Below, in pieces: positions 1 to 14,000 of a stretch of 64,000 bases of DNA (within the stretch, counting starts at the first letter, position 1; every line of letters starts with the position of its first letter). The position numbers and the translations under genes are program-made. This DNA is from Hymenolepis diminuta (lineage: Eukaryota; Platyhelminthes; Cestoda; Cyclophyllidea; Hymenolepididae). The DNA lies in NCBI GenBank assembly GCA_900708905.1, contig CAADRB010000097.1:248001-312000 (forward strand). The letters run 5' to 3'. A model generated the notes under the pieces. It saw nothing but the letters and a program-made list of their open reading frames with translations, had not been told where the DNA came from and ran no database searches.

Positions 1-131
1 GGTTAAGCTGGGTTAATGAGGAGATGACAGAAATCCAGGTTCTTACTAGAGGCTCTATAAAATTACTCCCCTACCCAAAATTGTTGTTGAAAACGCTTTC
101 CTAAATGGGCTTGGGAGTTATTTATTTCCTC
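1..131 (+). repeat. SINE copy, 3' part cut by the left edge
   Basis: Starts at GGTTAAGCTGGGTTAATGAG and ends CTAAATGGGCTTGGGAGTTA followed by TTTATTT. It aligns along its length with the 3' half of the copy at about 40655-40935 (GGTTAAGTCTGG ... CTAAATAGGCTTGGGAACTGTTATTATT). The head is outside the window. Confidence 0.65.
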
Positions 132-1643
132 CCCTAAATTTGAAACTTACATAGGTAAGTATTTTCTTAATACTTCTCAAGATTTTTGGTAATTAAGGGC
201 AAATAGGGGACTATTTCTGACTAGTCTGCAATTGTATTCGACATTCTCTGACATTAAAATATTCTTTCGCCTTTTGAAATCTATAACCTGAACTAGATTT
301 CAAAATAAATGAGCTCTCGTCTATGATTCAAGACTGCAAAACTAGAAAGACTTTAAGCTTTACGTAAATTTTCCGTCGCAAAAAACTTATGGCTATTCAT
401 TTTTTTGCTTTTAGATACCCTGATACAAATTAAAAAACTGTGGGTACAGAAATAACTATATTTAAGGGGTTGTCTATTTTCCTGAACTCAAATTATGTAC
501 GGAATTGAGATTTATTGATACCTATTAAAGAGTTCTATTGATGATGACATATCAATGCGCTTGCATTTTAATTTTAACTATAACTGTGACGGTTAGGTTA
601 CCTGGTTTAATCCGGTTTACAATACACATCTGAATTCCACCATGAAATTTCACGAATTTCGGGGGAAAAATGAGTTCAAATGACAAATTTCCGTTTACGC
701 TTCTTATTAAGTAATAACCGGTTCACCCAAAACTACAGAGAAGTCACAAGTGGTAAACATTATTATAACCAATGGCAAAGCACATAATTGTACGCTTTTG
801 GTATCGAGAAGGACAGCTAAATAGTTTAAATAGAGAGTGAAGGAATTGGGGAAAGGAAAGCTATAAAATTTAATTTTCCTACCATATCTTAACTCCAGAT
901 TCATCAGGCTGTCTACAATCTTTACTGAAGAGACTGATTTCCCTGCAGTGGAATCTTTGACGATTTTACCCTCAGAGAAGTGTTTAGTCCCTTACGCGGG
1001 AATTCAGTAAGATGTCATTTGTCACAAAAGATCTACCATATGAAAGCTGTCTTTTAATTTTGTTACTCTCCCTCAAGGCAAAAGCATTTCAACATGTAAA
1101 CTATAAAATGGTCCTGAGGGAAAGAGTGGGGAGCTAACAGAAGTAGAAATTAAAGTCTAACTTTATTCCATTTCGTAATTCATCTCTGTTTACTTCCATA
1201 ATAAGTATGGAGTTATGTCCTAATTTCAATATTTGACCACTATTTGCTTGATTTCATCATCGTGATGTTCGGAACTTATTGAACAGTTAATTACATTTAG
1301 AGTTTGGTCATGTTATTCCACATATTTGTACCTTTTTTCGGTCAACAGGTACTAGTTTACTTCAACTAGAATTATTTAAAAACCTTTAGATTTATCATTT
1401 AGCTCAAGGTCTCATATGAACATCCTTGGATTTTTAAATAAAATTTGGCCCTTTTCTCCTGTCTACTGAGAGTTGTGCCATAACCAACAAGGGCTTGTGA
1501 CCACTGTCTGGATACTGCTGATCTTTAATTTAGCGGGAAAGAGTCCTTCCTACTTTAGATACCTATATGATTCATTTATTCAACTCTTTTGTAAATATTC
1601 TGACTCATAACCCTTTGGTGTCATCTACCTTTGCTGGTTTTAG
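132..1643 (+). other. Intron sequence (5' end outside the window)
   Basis: AT-rich non-coding sequence before the first recognisable exon of the nephrin-like gene. The upstream exon is not in the window. I see no Ig-like coding segment with splice sites here on either strand. Confidence 0.6.
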
Positions 1644-2000
1644 CACCACCCGGAGCCCCAGTGGTTCTCTCCTCAGAAGGGAATATCGTCGACTCAATAA
1701 TAGCCAACGAGGGTGACACCTTGAACCTTGTCTGCCAATCGAAACCACCTGGATCACCCCCGGGTGAATTGATCTGGAGATGGAATCAACCGCAAGACTC
1801 CCCCCACTTGTCCTTAACCGACTTAAACAAACTTCCAAGTCTAGACCAATACTCACGTCACACTTCGGATCGGCACCAGTTAGAAAGCCATCTATCTCTC
1901 CCATCTGTTAAACGAAATCAAAATGGCCTAGCAATCTTGTGTGTCACGCGACACAAACTTGGAATGGAGCAGAAGACTAAAATATTGCTCAAAGTGAAAT
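1644..2000 (+). CDS. Nephrin-like gene, exon a: Ig domain 1 of the window
   Basis: Acceptor TTTTAG before 1644 and donor GTGAGT at 2001; starts with two bases of a split codon and ends with one (T). It encodes a whole Ig domain: the B-strand cysteine in LNLVCQS, the core tryptophan in IWRW, the F-strand cysteine in LAILCVTRH, then the G strand KILLKV. The linker opens with PPGAP, typical of the spacer between tandem Ig domains. Confidence 0.88.
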
Positions 2001-5000
2001 GTGAGTTTTGTATCAATAGTTGTGAGTGTGAGAGAGCGCTTGTGAGCTGGGTTGGGAGACCGATCAGCGACCCTGTTTTTTTCTAATTAGCATCAGATCG
2101 GTGTAAAAAACAGCGGCAAAGTGGTTGTACTTTGAGCCCAAAATTTGTTCACTCCTGCAAGCGACACGTTAGCTTCCATTTGCGGTTTGTGACCGCTCAC
2201 CCTAAATGGCCAGCTTCTTTAGCAGATAGATGTGACGCTTATAACGTGATAAAATCGGAAGGATAAAAACAGGGAGACTTTTAATGAGCCTCAAACCCGC
2301 GTCTTTTTTAAGGGTGATGTTTTAGTTAAGGCTAATCGATAAGCCTGAGTCAAGGTGTGTTCATGTGATTTTACGAGTTACAATTTGTCTGTCCCCCTCA
2401 GTCAGCTGTTGTTTTATTACTTGGTTGGTTGGCAGGACTTAATACCACGCGGAAATTTTTCCAATTCCAAATTAACTGTTGGAGGGTTTGTGTGAATATA
2501 AACTAAGATTTCGAACTGGATTCTGGTTAGTGGAAGGAAGCGGAAAGAACTGTTTTGAAATGTGGGAAAGTTTATAACAGCCGTTTTGCCAATAACCCAA
2601 GTGTCATTATTATCTCCTAATTTTAGCAACTAGGTTACGTATTTTTTATTTCAGCTAATATTGACGGTAAAGTATTTGATGAATATATTTTCAAAACGAA
2701 AATTCTCAAGGCTCAGTTAATGAACTTTAAAAGGACTATTATAAATTCCATCGGCTTGATCTCAGCAAATTCTCCGGAAATCCAAACCATAATGAACCTA
2801 TTGTGGAATAGAAGATTAATGGGAATCACGTGTTGCTAAGGAAACACATACTAGGCTTTTCCATTTAGGCATAGTGTGGCTATGGTAGATCAGAATCGGA
2901 GGAAGAAGAAAGAAGACTTGTAGATTTCTCTTCATTTGCTTTACACCTGTTCATAAATAACTGAGATTTCGGGATTGATTGGCAATATGGCAATGAGAAA
3001 ACTTCTGTGCCAGGTGAGAACACAAAAGAATAGAAATACAGAAATCGAGAGTTCGAGGAAAAATTGTCCGTTTTCAGAATTACTGAATTCTACTTATCAG
3101 TGGTTGATTATAGATGTGATATGGGCATTGGGCATATTACTTTCGAAACAATATTTACCTCAAGGAGGAGAGTTTGGGAGATTTCGATATTGAAATGGAA
3201 ACTTCTACTTAATTCCAGGTGTAATTAGAGTCTGTATGATTCCTTAAGACTTGGTGACTTTTCTGTTGCTGCTTAGCGGTCAAGGAAAGTTGATGAAAAT
3301 AGTTTTAGACGTTGATTTTCGAGAGCGGAATTCTTATTCCTTTTCCTTGCCCTTAATCTCATTCTGTTCAAACCTGTTTTATCGCAGAAGCTTTGATTAA
3401 TTTTAAGTGACTGGCTGGTGGTGCCACTTTTATTATTAAAGTTACAGGACCGTTTGGTCCAAAATGTTAGCAAGATTTTTCTCTTCATATGTCAAAAACC
3501 GCAAGATATAAATGGATTACATGAGTTTGATGCATCAATTCTCACCAAGATTCAATCTGGATCTAAATTCGAGAATATTATCGAGAGAAATAAGAGCGAA
3601 ATTTTTGGATTTTAGTTCTAATATCTCTAAAACGCGAGTTGTGATTAATGGATCTATCCTTGGAACCTTCATTTGAAGGCATTGGAAGGTGAAAATGCAC
3701 CGGATGTCGTTTTCATGTCCGAAAGTTTGTGTTAATTTGTAATTTCCAAGTAATAAATTCTGCAGTCCAGTTGAAAACGTAATTCTTGAACTGCACAAGT
3801 CTTAAGGACTGTGAATTATAATGTTAAATCCACAGACATAGTTGTACAGTACAGCTTAGCTCTAAGCAAATTAACTTTAAATAATCTGTTAGAACACTTA
3901 ATCGGACGAGGTTATTTTTTCCCAATGTATCGTAATATATTAGAATTAAGTGCAATCCTGAATTAAAAATTTACATTTAAAGTTCCTGAACTTGAAGCCT
4001 CTGTGACCTCATTGTATATGCAAGTTGTCTGTAAGGGTGGTGAAGTATAGAGAGGAAAGGGGAGAGGGAAATGTTGGGAGTTGCCAGAAGGCATTTGTAT
4101 TTGACCTTAGACTGAAATGCCACCCGCAGACGGAATTTTAACTGCTTTGTGCGACGCATGTCACGTCTGGGGACATGGGAGAGAAGGAGGGGTTGATAAA
4201 AGGGAACTAGGAGTGAGGGAGTGAACGGGAGGCGAAGCAAATGTCACCATCTGTGTATCCCTTTTCTTTCCATGTAATGTTGATTTAAGAATATTCCCAA
4301 CATTAATCTACTTAATCGTTGTTAAGAATTCATTGAATATATTGTACATAATTTATATGCTCCCACAATTGGCATTTTATGCCACATTTGATTTATAAAC
4401 CTGTCTTTGTAAAAGAATTTTGGCATGAAATCAAGGGACAATGGAGGAGGAGCATGGAAGCTATTCCAAAAATCTTTCACAAAATCGGAATACCGAGCAC
4501 GAAGTTAGGCCATGATGTATTGGATAAACGTGGTGAAATGGCAGGGGATAAAAGAAAGGAGCAGGTGGAAGAACTAGGATTCGGAAGGGAAGAGAAGAAG
4601 AATTAACGTAACCCCGGGTTGTGATAGAGGATAAATAGTAGTAAGAAATGTGTAAATTGACTGAGTTCGTTTTCTTTGTCCGTCAGATGCAAGTAAAAAG
4701 CATCACTTGGCAATTAGAATAACGGAGAATTAAGTTAGCATCCACGTCGGATAGAATGCTAGATATTAGGGGGCAATAAAGAGGGACAACTATAGTATAT
4801 TAAAAATTAACTTTGTAAAAATAATTGAGTTTATGCATTATATTTGTAGACTTCCGAGTACAACATTAATAAATGTTTGTGGTAGGAACTTTATAGCGTC
4901 TCTGCTACGTAGTGTTATTTCTGCCTAAACCCTAATGTCTAGATAAGTAGTGTTTTAATGACCTGCCAGTCCATCTGTTTTGCATTAACTTGAAAACTGA

Positions 5001-8000
5001 ATTCTTTCTTAAACTTTTAGTGAGATGTATCTGTGCGAGACTGAATTTGAATGTCCAGAGTTATGGGTTTCAGAGATTTTCTAAAATTATATCATCAGAC
5101 CAACATTAAATTATGCATTAAGTCACTCACATATATAGAACAGTACGGAGATGACTGAGAAGCCGCCTAATATTTTTGGTTAAAGTGTGGGGAATGCGCA
5201 TACGTGTTCGGTTGCACCTTCTCATCAGAATCACAGTTATTAAAGTTCGGGACTTCTTAATAGCCAGATCATCTAAAGCACCTCCGTACAGTTCTTGGAA
5301 TTGAAGACTTTCAATTTTGTATTTGAACATTCTCACAAGTTTACCAAACAGATTTGTACAACTTGATACATGAAGAGGAGAGATTTTAAATAGCTTAATG
5401 TGTAGAACATGCAGATTCATGATGTTCATTTGTAGGTTCACAAGGTTAATTAAGTCATGTTGAGTTGATTAAATTTTGGAACACACTTTTACATTTCAAC
5501 ATCTGTGCGCACATATGGCCTCAAATCTAGTTAAAAACTTCTTAAAATTAAAAATGCAAGTTTTATGTGATAGAGGGGGGGAGGAGAGGTTGAAGTTTTA
5601 TTGCATTTCCATTTTCCATCACATCTGATTGGTTCGATGAGAGAGATAAATCATTTGACCTCGAGAGGAGACCGTGACCTCATCGGTCGCGCATGGCGCC
5701 CCTACATATGGTGTCGGAGACAGAGGCTGGCAGGCAGATGATAGGCTGTTTTATGGAACATGACAACTGTTGCCCCGGCGAAATCAGAGATCGGAGAGAT
5801 ACGATGCGTAACCATAAGTTCAATGGAAGCTTAGGCACGGCTTTGGTAATTAAAAAGCCCTTTGCAGGAAAATATGCGGTCACAAAATTTCAGATTTAGT
5901 TTACCGACGCAATTTCTTAGTCATCTCCTGTTTCAATGGCGTAATATAAGCTAATGAGTCAGTATGTATGTCTGTCAGGTTAGACATTAAAGACCGATGC
6001 TCATCAATGTGCAAGTGATATGGATGGCTAAGCACACTGGTAAATTTTAATAAATATGAAGAGTAAGACAATGTTATCTTCTTAGCTGAGTGGCTCTGTC
6101 ATGCCTCTCCTCTACCCAGGCTAAATATTTGTACTTGGAAAGTCACTTTAACTGCAATGATTAAAAGTTTTTTATCACTGCCCTATGCAATTATAATAAA
6201 TCTGTCCAAAGTGGAAAAAACCTTTTTTTCCCTAATTTTGCTCCGGAAAGAGGATGAATCGCAAAACTCTGATTGGTATCTGTTCAAATTTGGATATTTA
6301 AACTGATGTTAACAAATATGGGGGATTGAGTAGATCATTCCAATTTATGTACGATAGTGGGTTTTGAAGTAGAATACTTGATGACTCAAATAAGTTCAAT
6401 GTCATTAAAATGGATTTTGGTTATGACACATTTTTATGTAGTGGAGGGAAATTAGGAAATCTGCTATAAGTGAGGAATGCACAAAGTCTTCAACGATTTC
6501 AGTAAGAATAATTACGCTTCAGGTAGGAATTTCTCCGCATCAATTTGATAAGAAATATCTTTCAAAGAAGGTAGTTTATTTCTAAATTAATTTAGCTAAG
6601 ACAATTTTATATAGCTTGGTCGCACATTATTGGAGTAATCAAATAAAGCAATACTCTAATTTACTGTCTCTAAGTTAAAGAATTTAACACACTGAACGCG
6701 GTCATTCATTTCAAGGTCGTGGATCCACACGTAGATTAATTAATTAAATTTAACTGTCTCCGACATGCCCCGATCTACATCTTTTGCATTCTAAGTTGTA
6801 GTCGATGACGGAATCCAGCGTTCATAGTCCTTATTTATATTGTCCCAACTTTCTAGATTATTGTGCGACTATTCTAAATTGCCTAAAGACTGTGATCTCT
6901 CTTTATTATTTTGAAAGACTTAAAATCCTTCTATAACTAATTAGCCAACTTCAACTGATGCCTAAAGCAGTAAGTTCTCATACTCAACATAAATTAATCT
7001 AAAAAGTCCTACTAATATCATCTGAAAAATTAGATTCAGAAGGATAATCATCTCAATGTTTAATCATTTAAGCAGAAGGACTCTCTTATAAAAAACGCTA
7101 CTCGTCCCCAGATCAATTAGCATAATTGTCCTCAGGTTCTAATTGATCAGAAGATAAAATTTGAAATTACATACGAAATCACACTGATCCCATTTCCGTG
7201 TAGGATTTGTGCAGATTGCGTAGATATGATCTTTAAATCCGCGTACTTTTATTTATCCATTCCCAAACTGTACTCCCTTTCTCACGGTAGGTGAAAAGCG
7301 ATTATGTAATTGAAAAATCTCGAGAGTTGAACCTATCCAAAATTTGCTTCCACATAAAAAGTGTCAAATCCTTCTCCTACTCTCTCTCGTATTCTTTTTT
7401 AACTGTAACAGGAAATTTGATGACTGCAAAAAGATTAATATGATAGCGGAAGTAGATGCACACAGAGGTACGCGCTGTATCATTTGACTTGTCATGAGTT
7501 AAACACGTGCAAAAAGACTGCATTTGAATTAGTTAAGATTACTAAAAGATAACATACTTCACCTTTTTTACTTTACTTTAAATTTTAATAGATAATTGCA
7601 ATTTAGTCTCGTTATCAATGGCAAGGTAACAAAATCTACCATTGTAATAAAGGGAAAGTATCCAAACACGGGAATGAAGACCCGAGAGAAGTAGAGATTA
7701 ACGTCAGGATGTCAAGTAAATGAAATAATGACATTTTTTAGCCGTATGCATATCAATTTTAACACATTTGACTACAGAAGTAGATATATTTCGTTAAATT
7801 ACTGCTTATTAGTAAATGTTTGAACGTTAATTTTTCAACTCTAGGGAAAATAATCACTTCTCTATATTTCTTCCGCTTTAATAGAAGATATTTTATTATG
7901 TTCAAATAACAATTGCTAATAACATCTGAAGAAGTGCTGTAGCATGGTAAACGAGGTTAAGTTTGTCTGGAGAAGGCTACTGATACTGTTCTTTCATTAT

Positions 8001-11000
8001 CTAACCCACTTCATTAATATAAGATAGGAGGAAGAAAGAGACCACATATCGGGGAGAACACGATGATGATATTAGTTTTGTAACAATTAAACTGAGAATC
8101 GGTTAGTTGAAACAGAGTAAATCTCGATATGCTAGGTGTTAGATGGGTGGGAAAAATGTACAAGTAATTAAAGAGAAGTGGGATAATAACGTATGATAAA
8201 TATTTCCTAGAAAAGCTGTCAGTTTATTCACGCCTACTTTTCAGATACATTTTCTGGAGTATGCATCTACAAAAACGAATTGAATGGACCAAGACTACCA
8301 ACCGGAACTGGGAGTCCAGGAGCCGTTGTCGAATGTTCGGACTCCTCATCCTCCACTTCCCAATTTCCCCGAACACTCTATATCCATCCAGACAAGAAAC
8401 AGATATTCTCCTGCTCCACAACCCCCTTCTACGGACATGCAACAATCAAGTGGTTTGGAGGTCTTTCTATCAGCAGTACCGAATGGTACGATCTAACCAA
8501 TTTCACGTCAATTCCAGAATTAAAACGCGGAGGTCCGAATGGTGCCAGCTATATCAAAACAGTGTCTCTAAGACTTCCACCTTCAAATATGGCTAGATTT
8601 GGAGCATTGCAATGTAGAGGCTACCCATCTACAAATGCTGATTTCTCTATGCACACAGATATTATGGATCACGTTATTCTCAAACCATATGGTACGTTGT
8701 ATGTCTTTGGTGTTAATTAGCTAATTTGGGAAAGGTAATTTTTCGAACTAGAAAACTTGAATGAAGTTGTTAAATGGCACCAACTGCTGATGTCCTGAAG
8801 GTGGGACAGGAGATATAGATGCTTTGAAACATATGTTCATTAAGGAAGGTATATGGAACCAATGTTTTCTATTGATCGATTGGTCCGAGGTGGCAATGGT
8901 TTTAAAAATGAATTAATATTCTTCAATATGTTCATTTTAAATAAAACAGTATAAAATTTTACATTAAATTGCTGTCCATTCGTCCATTTGTTTTTATTCT
9001 CAATTTAAACGGTAAGTTGTTACAATAACCGACCTGGAAAAAAGCAACTACTGAGACTATCGCATGTACCCTAAATTTAAACAAACACATAAAATAAAAT
9101 TTTTCGGAAAATATTCTTGGTGATGCGGAAAAAGATTCTGACATCTAATTTGCTAAAACCTTCCCGATTTTTGAAAATGACAAATTTATACGAGTTGCTG
9201 AGGCAAATGCAACTTTGGTGGATAGAAAGGAAAGTGAATTTTGAGGATTTCGACCGAGTGATGATTCTCAAGACTTTCATAGTTATCAGGATTTGAGGCT
9301 GATAGCAGTTAGTTTTGGAGGTAATTTGAAGTGGTTTTTAAGATCCACGTACACTAACCATTGTCAACTCAATTAAAATTTTTAAAAAGTCTAAATATAT
9401 TTTCTAGTTTTATGAAATTGGCTAATGTTATATACCCCAGCCTTTTAATTACAAGGCGGTTAGCCGATACAAGATAACGTTTACAAAATGTCGAAATTAA
9501 GTCATTTGAACTGTTTGAGTAACTCCGTTTAAAAAGGCGCTTTACATCAAGACATCTCTAATTCATTAAAAAAGGATTTGAGCTCCTTGCAGATAAAATT
9601 AGGCCCATAATATAATGAAAGGAATGTGAAATGCTACGATTTAATTCTGACAGATGGAAAAGAATGGATTACTTAGTAAAATAAAAACTCATGATTTTCG
9701 TTGTTGCCAAAAGTAGCAGAATTACATCTAAAATACATGCAAATACGAACGTTTTGTTTGTCGATTGAAAGTGTTATTTTGATTTAAGCAAATAAACAGA
9801 GACATCATTGCCTTTGGCTCTTGTGGAAAGCCACAAGCTATGCACCTTGACAAGTTGGAGGGAAAAAAGAGACTAACAGGGGAAAAAGAATGACTTGCCT
9901 GTACTTCTACCCTTCGCTTAACCCCCTTTCAACCCAAATAAAGTTTGATAGAAAAAGGAGGGAAAGTCATCCACTTCGAGCTTTAGTTTAAAATACTACT
10001 TCATCCGGATTATGTTTCATATATATATTTATATCCTGCAAATGAAAACGCACACGACCTGCAGCTCGGAATTTTAGTAACACTGGAGGTTGGTCAAAAA
10101 GGAATTTGTTGAAATTAATATAACATGTCAGCCTACGGGTCTGAAGTAGGTATTTTAATAATGTTTTGCAAGCTTATTTATACGAAATTCAATCTTTGTT
10201 TTAATAATTAAAGATGAGTGGATAATTACATATCTCCGGCAACATTTGCATGATTTTCTCGTTCTAATACTCCTTAAGTGACCAGCCCTACATTATTGAA
10301 ACTAGCTCAGACGCTTTTGTAAACCTTTTAACTTGAAGATGTACTGAATCCAAGTGTCACCTTAAAATTTAAGAAATATACTCACATTTTTATCTAATAA
10401 CTCCATCTCGCGAAAATTGATTACTTAATATAAGTTTTTACCAGGATGATAGGGGAAAATTTTAAGAGCTGTCCTTATTGTCACTATCATTACCCTTGGT
10501 AATGGGATAGCATATAAAGACACAGAATAGCAAAGTAATCCATCAAAAACTAGTTCATGAAAACATCCTGTAGCAAGGGTTGTACTTTATTTTAATTTTA
10601 AAAGCTATGAGGTATCTAATTTCTATACTGAATAAATTTTACGTTGTAATATCGAAATTTTCCAAAGCTCAATTGCCGTGATTTGATCTCTAGATTTCTG
10701 AGTGGATTCATGTCCGAGATATTCAGGACTTACTGAAAAGTTAATTTTATTTAATGGTTGTTGAATCGTGTCACTTTGACTCGTTAGTATCTTCCTACAG
10801 CTAGTAACATTTAGATGAGATTAGTAAAGCAGAGCTCACTAGAGTTTACTCTATCAAAATTAAAAAATTTTGAAATAATTATAGACCAACTATATATGGT
10901 TCACCCTACAAAACCCAAATAATCATATTAAGATCACAGCGTGGGAGTAAAGTTTTTTAACTCCTAGATATTAAATATCCTCTCGGTTAGAGAAGTAGAA

Positions 11001-14000
11001 AATAATTTAAATATGAAAAGATTAAAATGAAGAAAAAATATTTTTTGCAATTGCTATGCCATTTGTTATCATTTTCCGCCTAAAGTTTGACAAAAAATTG
11101 ACTGGCAATTACATTTACACAGAATTCATTAAAATGGAAATAAATTACCGATATTTTACTTGGAAATTATTTTAAATTTGCTTTTAATCCTAGTGCATTC
11201 TAAAATATATTCACACTAAAATAAAATGACCGCCAAATGGTATTTTACCCTAAAGAGCAAACAAACAAGTAAACCAATTAACAAATGAGAATCAAGCGTC
11301 ATAAGAAAGAGCAGAAAAAAGGACAGAAGAAGCGACTACCGTCTAGAGAGCGGGAGGGCTGAAAAAAATGTTGGTTTGAGGTTTACTTGTCTCATTGTTA
11401 TATGCTTTTCTCCTACTAGTAACTTTTGTTTCGCGTAACCCTAAGGACGTTAGATAAGTGCACTGTACAGAAATTTTTGAATGAGCTTGCGTGCAAGTAT
11501 TCATCAAACGAGAGAGAGCACGAGGACTCACCAACATCATCAATTCATAATTAGCTGTGCGTTTTCCCACAATTGGAGAATGAAATTGAAGGGGAGGGGC
11601 ATCCAACCAGGACGTGACAAAATAGAATGCGGTCAGTGAACGTGCCAAGCTGATTATGGAAATGAAAACAGATGTCAGTTAATTTAAACAAGCTCGCTTC
11701 TTTAACAAGCCCTCCAAAACCTTCCACTACGAGGTAAATCTTCAAGTTTGATGTATTTATAACAATGAAAATGCTGGAAAACTTATAGGCTTTTCACTCC
11801 GATTATGATTAAAAATCTAACAGAGCACTGAATGTCGCTGATTAATCATTTCTTTGTCATTGTAGAAGCTCCACAACGCCCGAAAATTCGCGTAGAACCT
11901 AAGCGAGAAAGTCTGGAAGAAGGAGATATTTTGAAATTGAAATGCGAGGCGATTGATGGTGAACCTGAGGGTAGGATCTCGTGGCTTAAAGGTGAATGAA
12001 TATATTTGGATAAAAATAACAAACAACAGATTTTTCCCTCTGCAAAGTTTTTTATGTACTAAAAAGTTGGTTTTATTTGAAGGTCATATCGAAATAGGAT
12101 TTAAACAGGAGGGATTATAACCTTCGACATTATATTTACTGGGGGAGAGTAAGTAAAATTTGGAGAAATCCGTCTTGAAACTTAGATACCTATAGAGTTT
12201 TTGTTCTAATAATCTTTTCTCATTAAAATTTTACGCCATAATATATTTTGAGATCATTCTACTGGAGCTGAACTTGTCAGTTTTCAAGAACATTAATATG
12301 TCTTTGTCCGCATTTGAATTTCGTATCTCGTATTTTCGTATTTTTTGTATTTCAAAAATCTGTTCAAATTAACCTGAAATTGGAGTTACGTATATATCTT
12401 GTCTTCAAGACAAAATTCGCCAAACTGTCTCACTTTTCATTATTCGTACTCATTTCTTTCATCATATTGTTTGCAAATCCACGTAATCGGTGTCCAAGTC
12501 ATACCATAAATGTGGCTCTATTTAAATTAACCAAAAAATTCAGATAAATTCACCAACCTCAAGAGATTGGGTGATGATGCCATCCCCATCTTACTCACAG
12601 CTATTCCTGTAACGTAATTATTCCAATATGGCCTTATTGCTAAATTTTTAAATCTACTCAGTCAGATGCTTCCGACTTAACATCCAATGGCACATATTCA
12701 ATGAAGGGATAATCAACCTTTCTGAACACACACAGATGGTTATTGATAAGTGACAAAATGTCAGTTTCTCAATCGAGAGTTTCATGCAGCCTCCTCTTTG
12801 CCCAAAATGAGTATTAGAAATCTCTTTCTTCTTTTGAATTTGGAAAGTTTTCCTCTGAAATATAAATGTCGTATTTAGTGAACTTATTTGTTTAATATGC
12901 CACAAAATATCTTGATCTGGATATTATAATTCGCTTTATAAAAATTTATTTTTGAAAATTTTCACCGAATTTGTGAAGTGTATATTCATTAAGAACAGAA
13001 TTTTACTCAAAAGCAAACTCGAATCAACCCAATGGAAATCCATTTGCTTCTTCACATGGAAATAAAGGACCATGCATTTGAATGTGCTCGAGCATTGCAC
13101 CTAATCAACTTACGTAGGTTGCAATCAGCAGTTATCTATAATTTCAATGAAAATATGACTTCCTTTCGTAAAAGCCGCCAGTTTTCTAGAGGGCTGCTTA
13201 TTAGAATTTATTTATAATACAACATTGAGTAAATTCTAAATTGGTGTATGAAATGCCGAAAGTATGACTTCAAGTATGCATTGAATTATCCCACTAAAAG
13301 ACTGGCAATATGTGTCTGCTTAAGTACACATAGGCAGATTTTTATAAAGTGGAACTCTTCCACGTTGATGTAAGGCTAGGATACCTAATTTCAGCCGCTA
13401 TGATCTGTTTGTCTACTGCATATCGCAAGACTACAGTTAACCCAAATCTAGAGAGATATAAAACGGAAGTATAATTACCCTAGGGCACTTTATTTATACA
13501 ACAGAGACTATTTACATAAATATAGGTGGCCTTTATATTACCGATGATCGAAGGTCGAAACCACCGAGTCAATGAAAGATTTTGTTCCAAATGTCTAGCC
13601 ATTAGGATCGGAGTGCACACGCACACTGATAGAGATAAAGAACGACTTTGAGACCACCTGGGGTATTGTTCATTCCGAGATAAAACAGCAACGGGGTTGC
13701 TTTGAGCCTCGTCTTTCCGCTCCCCATTACAGACTTTTAATAATGTATAGCCAACGCATACTACTTAATTACAATAAATCAGTATGAATGAAAGGTCGCT
13801 TAAGAATACGTTAATGCACTAGTAATAAAATCTCCATTTGTATTTATAGCTACAAGGGACAATGCAGAATACACCCCGATATATCTCATTTCAACAACTG
13901 TGAGCGACAAACATCGAAAGAGAATATTCTCAAACCTCGACATTCAACTCACTGCGGACGATCACCTTTCCTCTTTCAAGTAAATTGAATTCAAATATGA

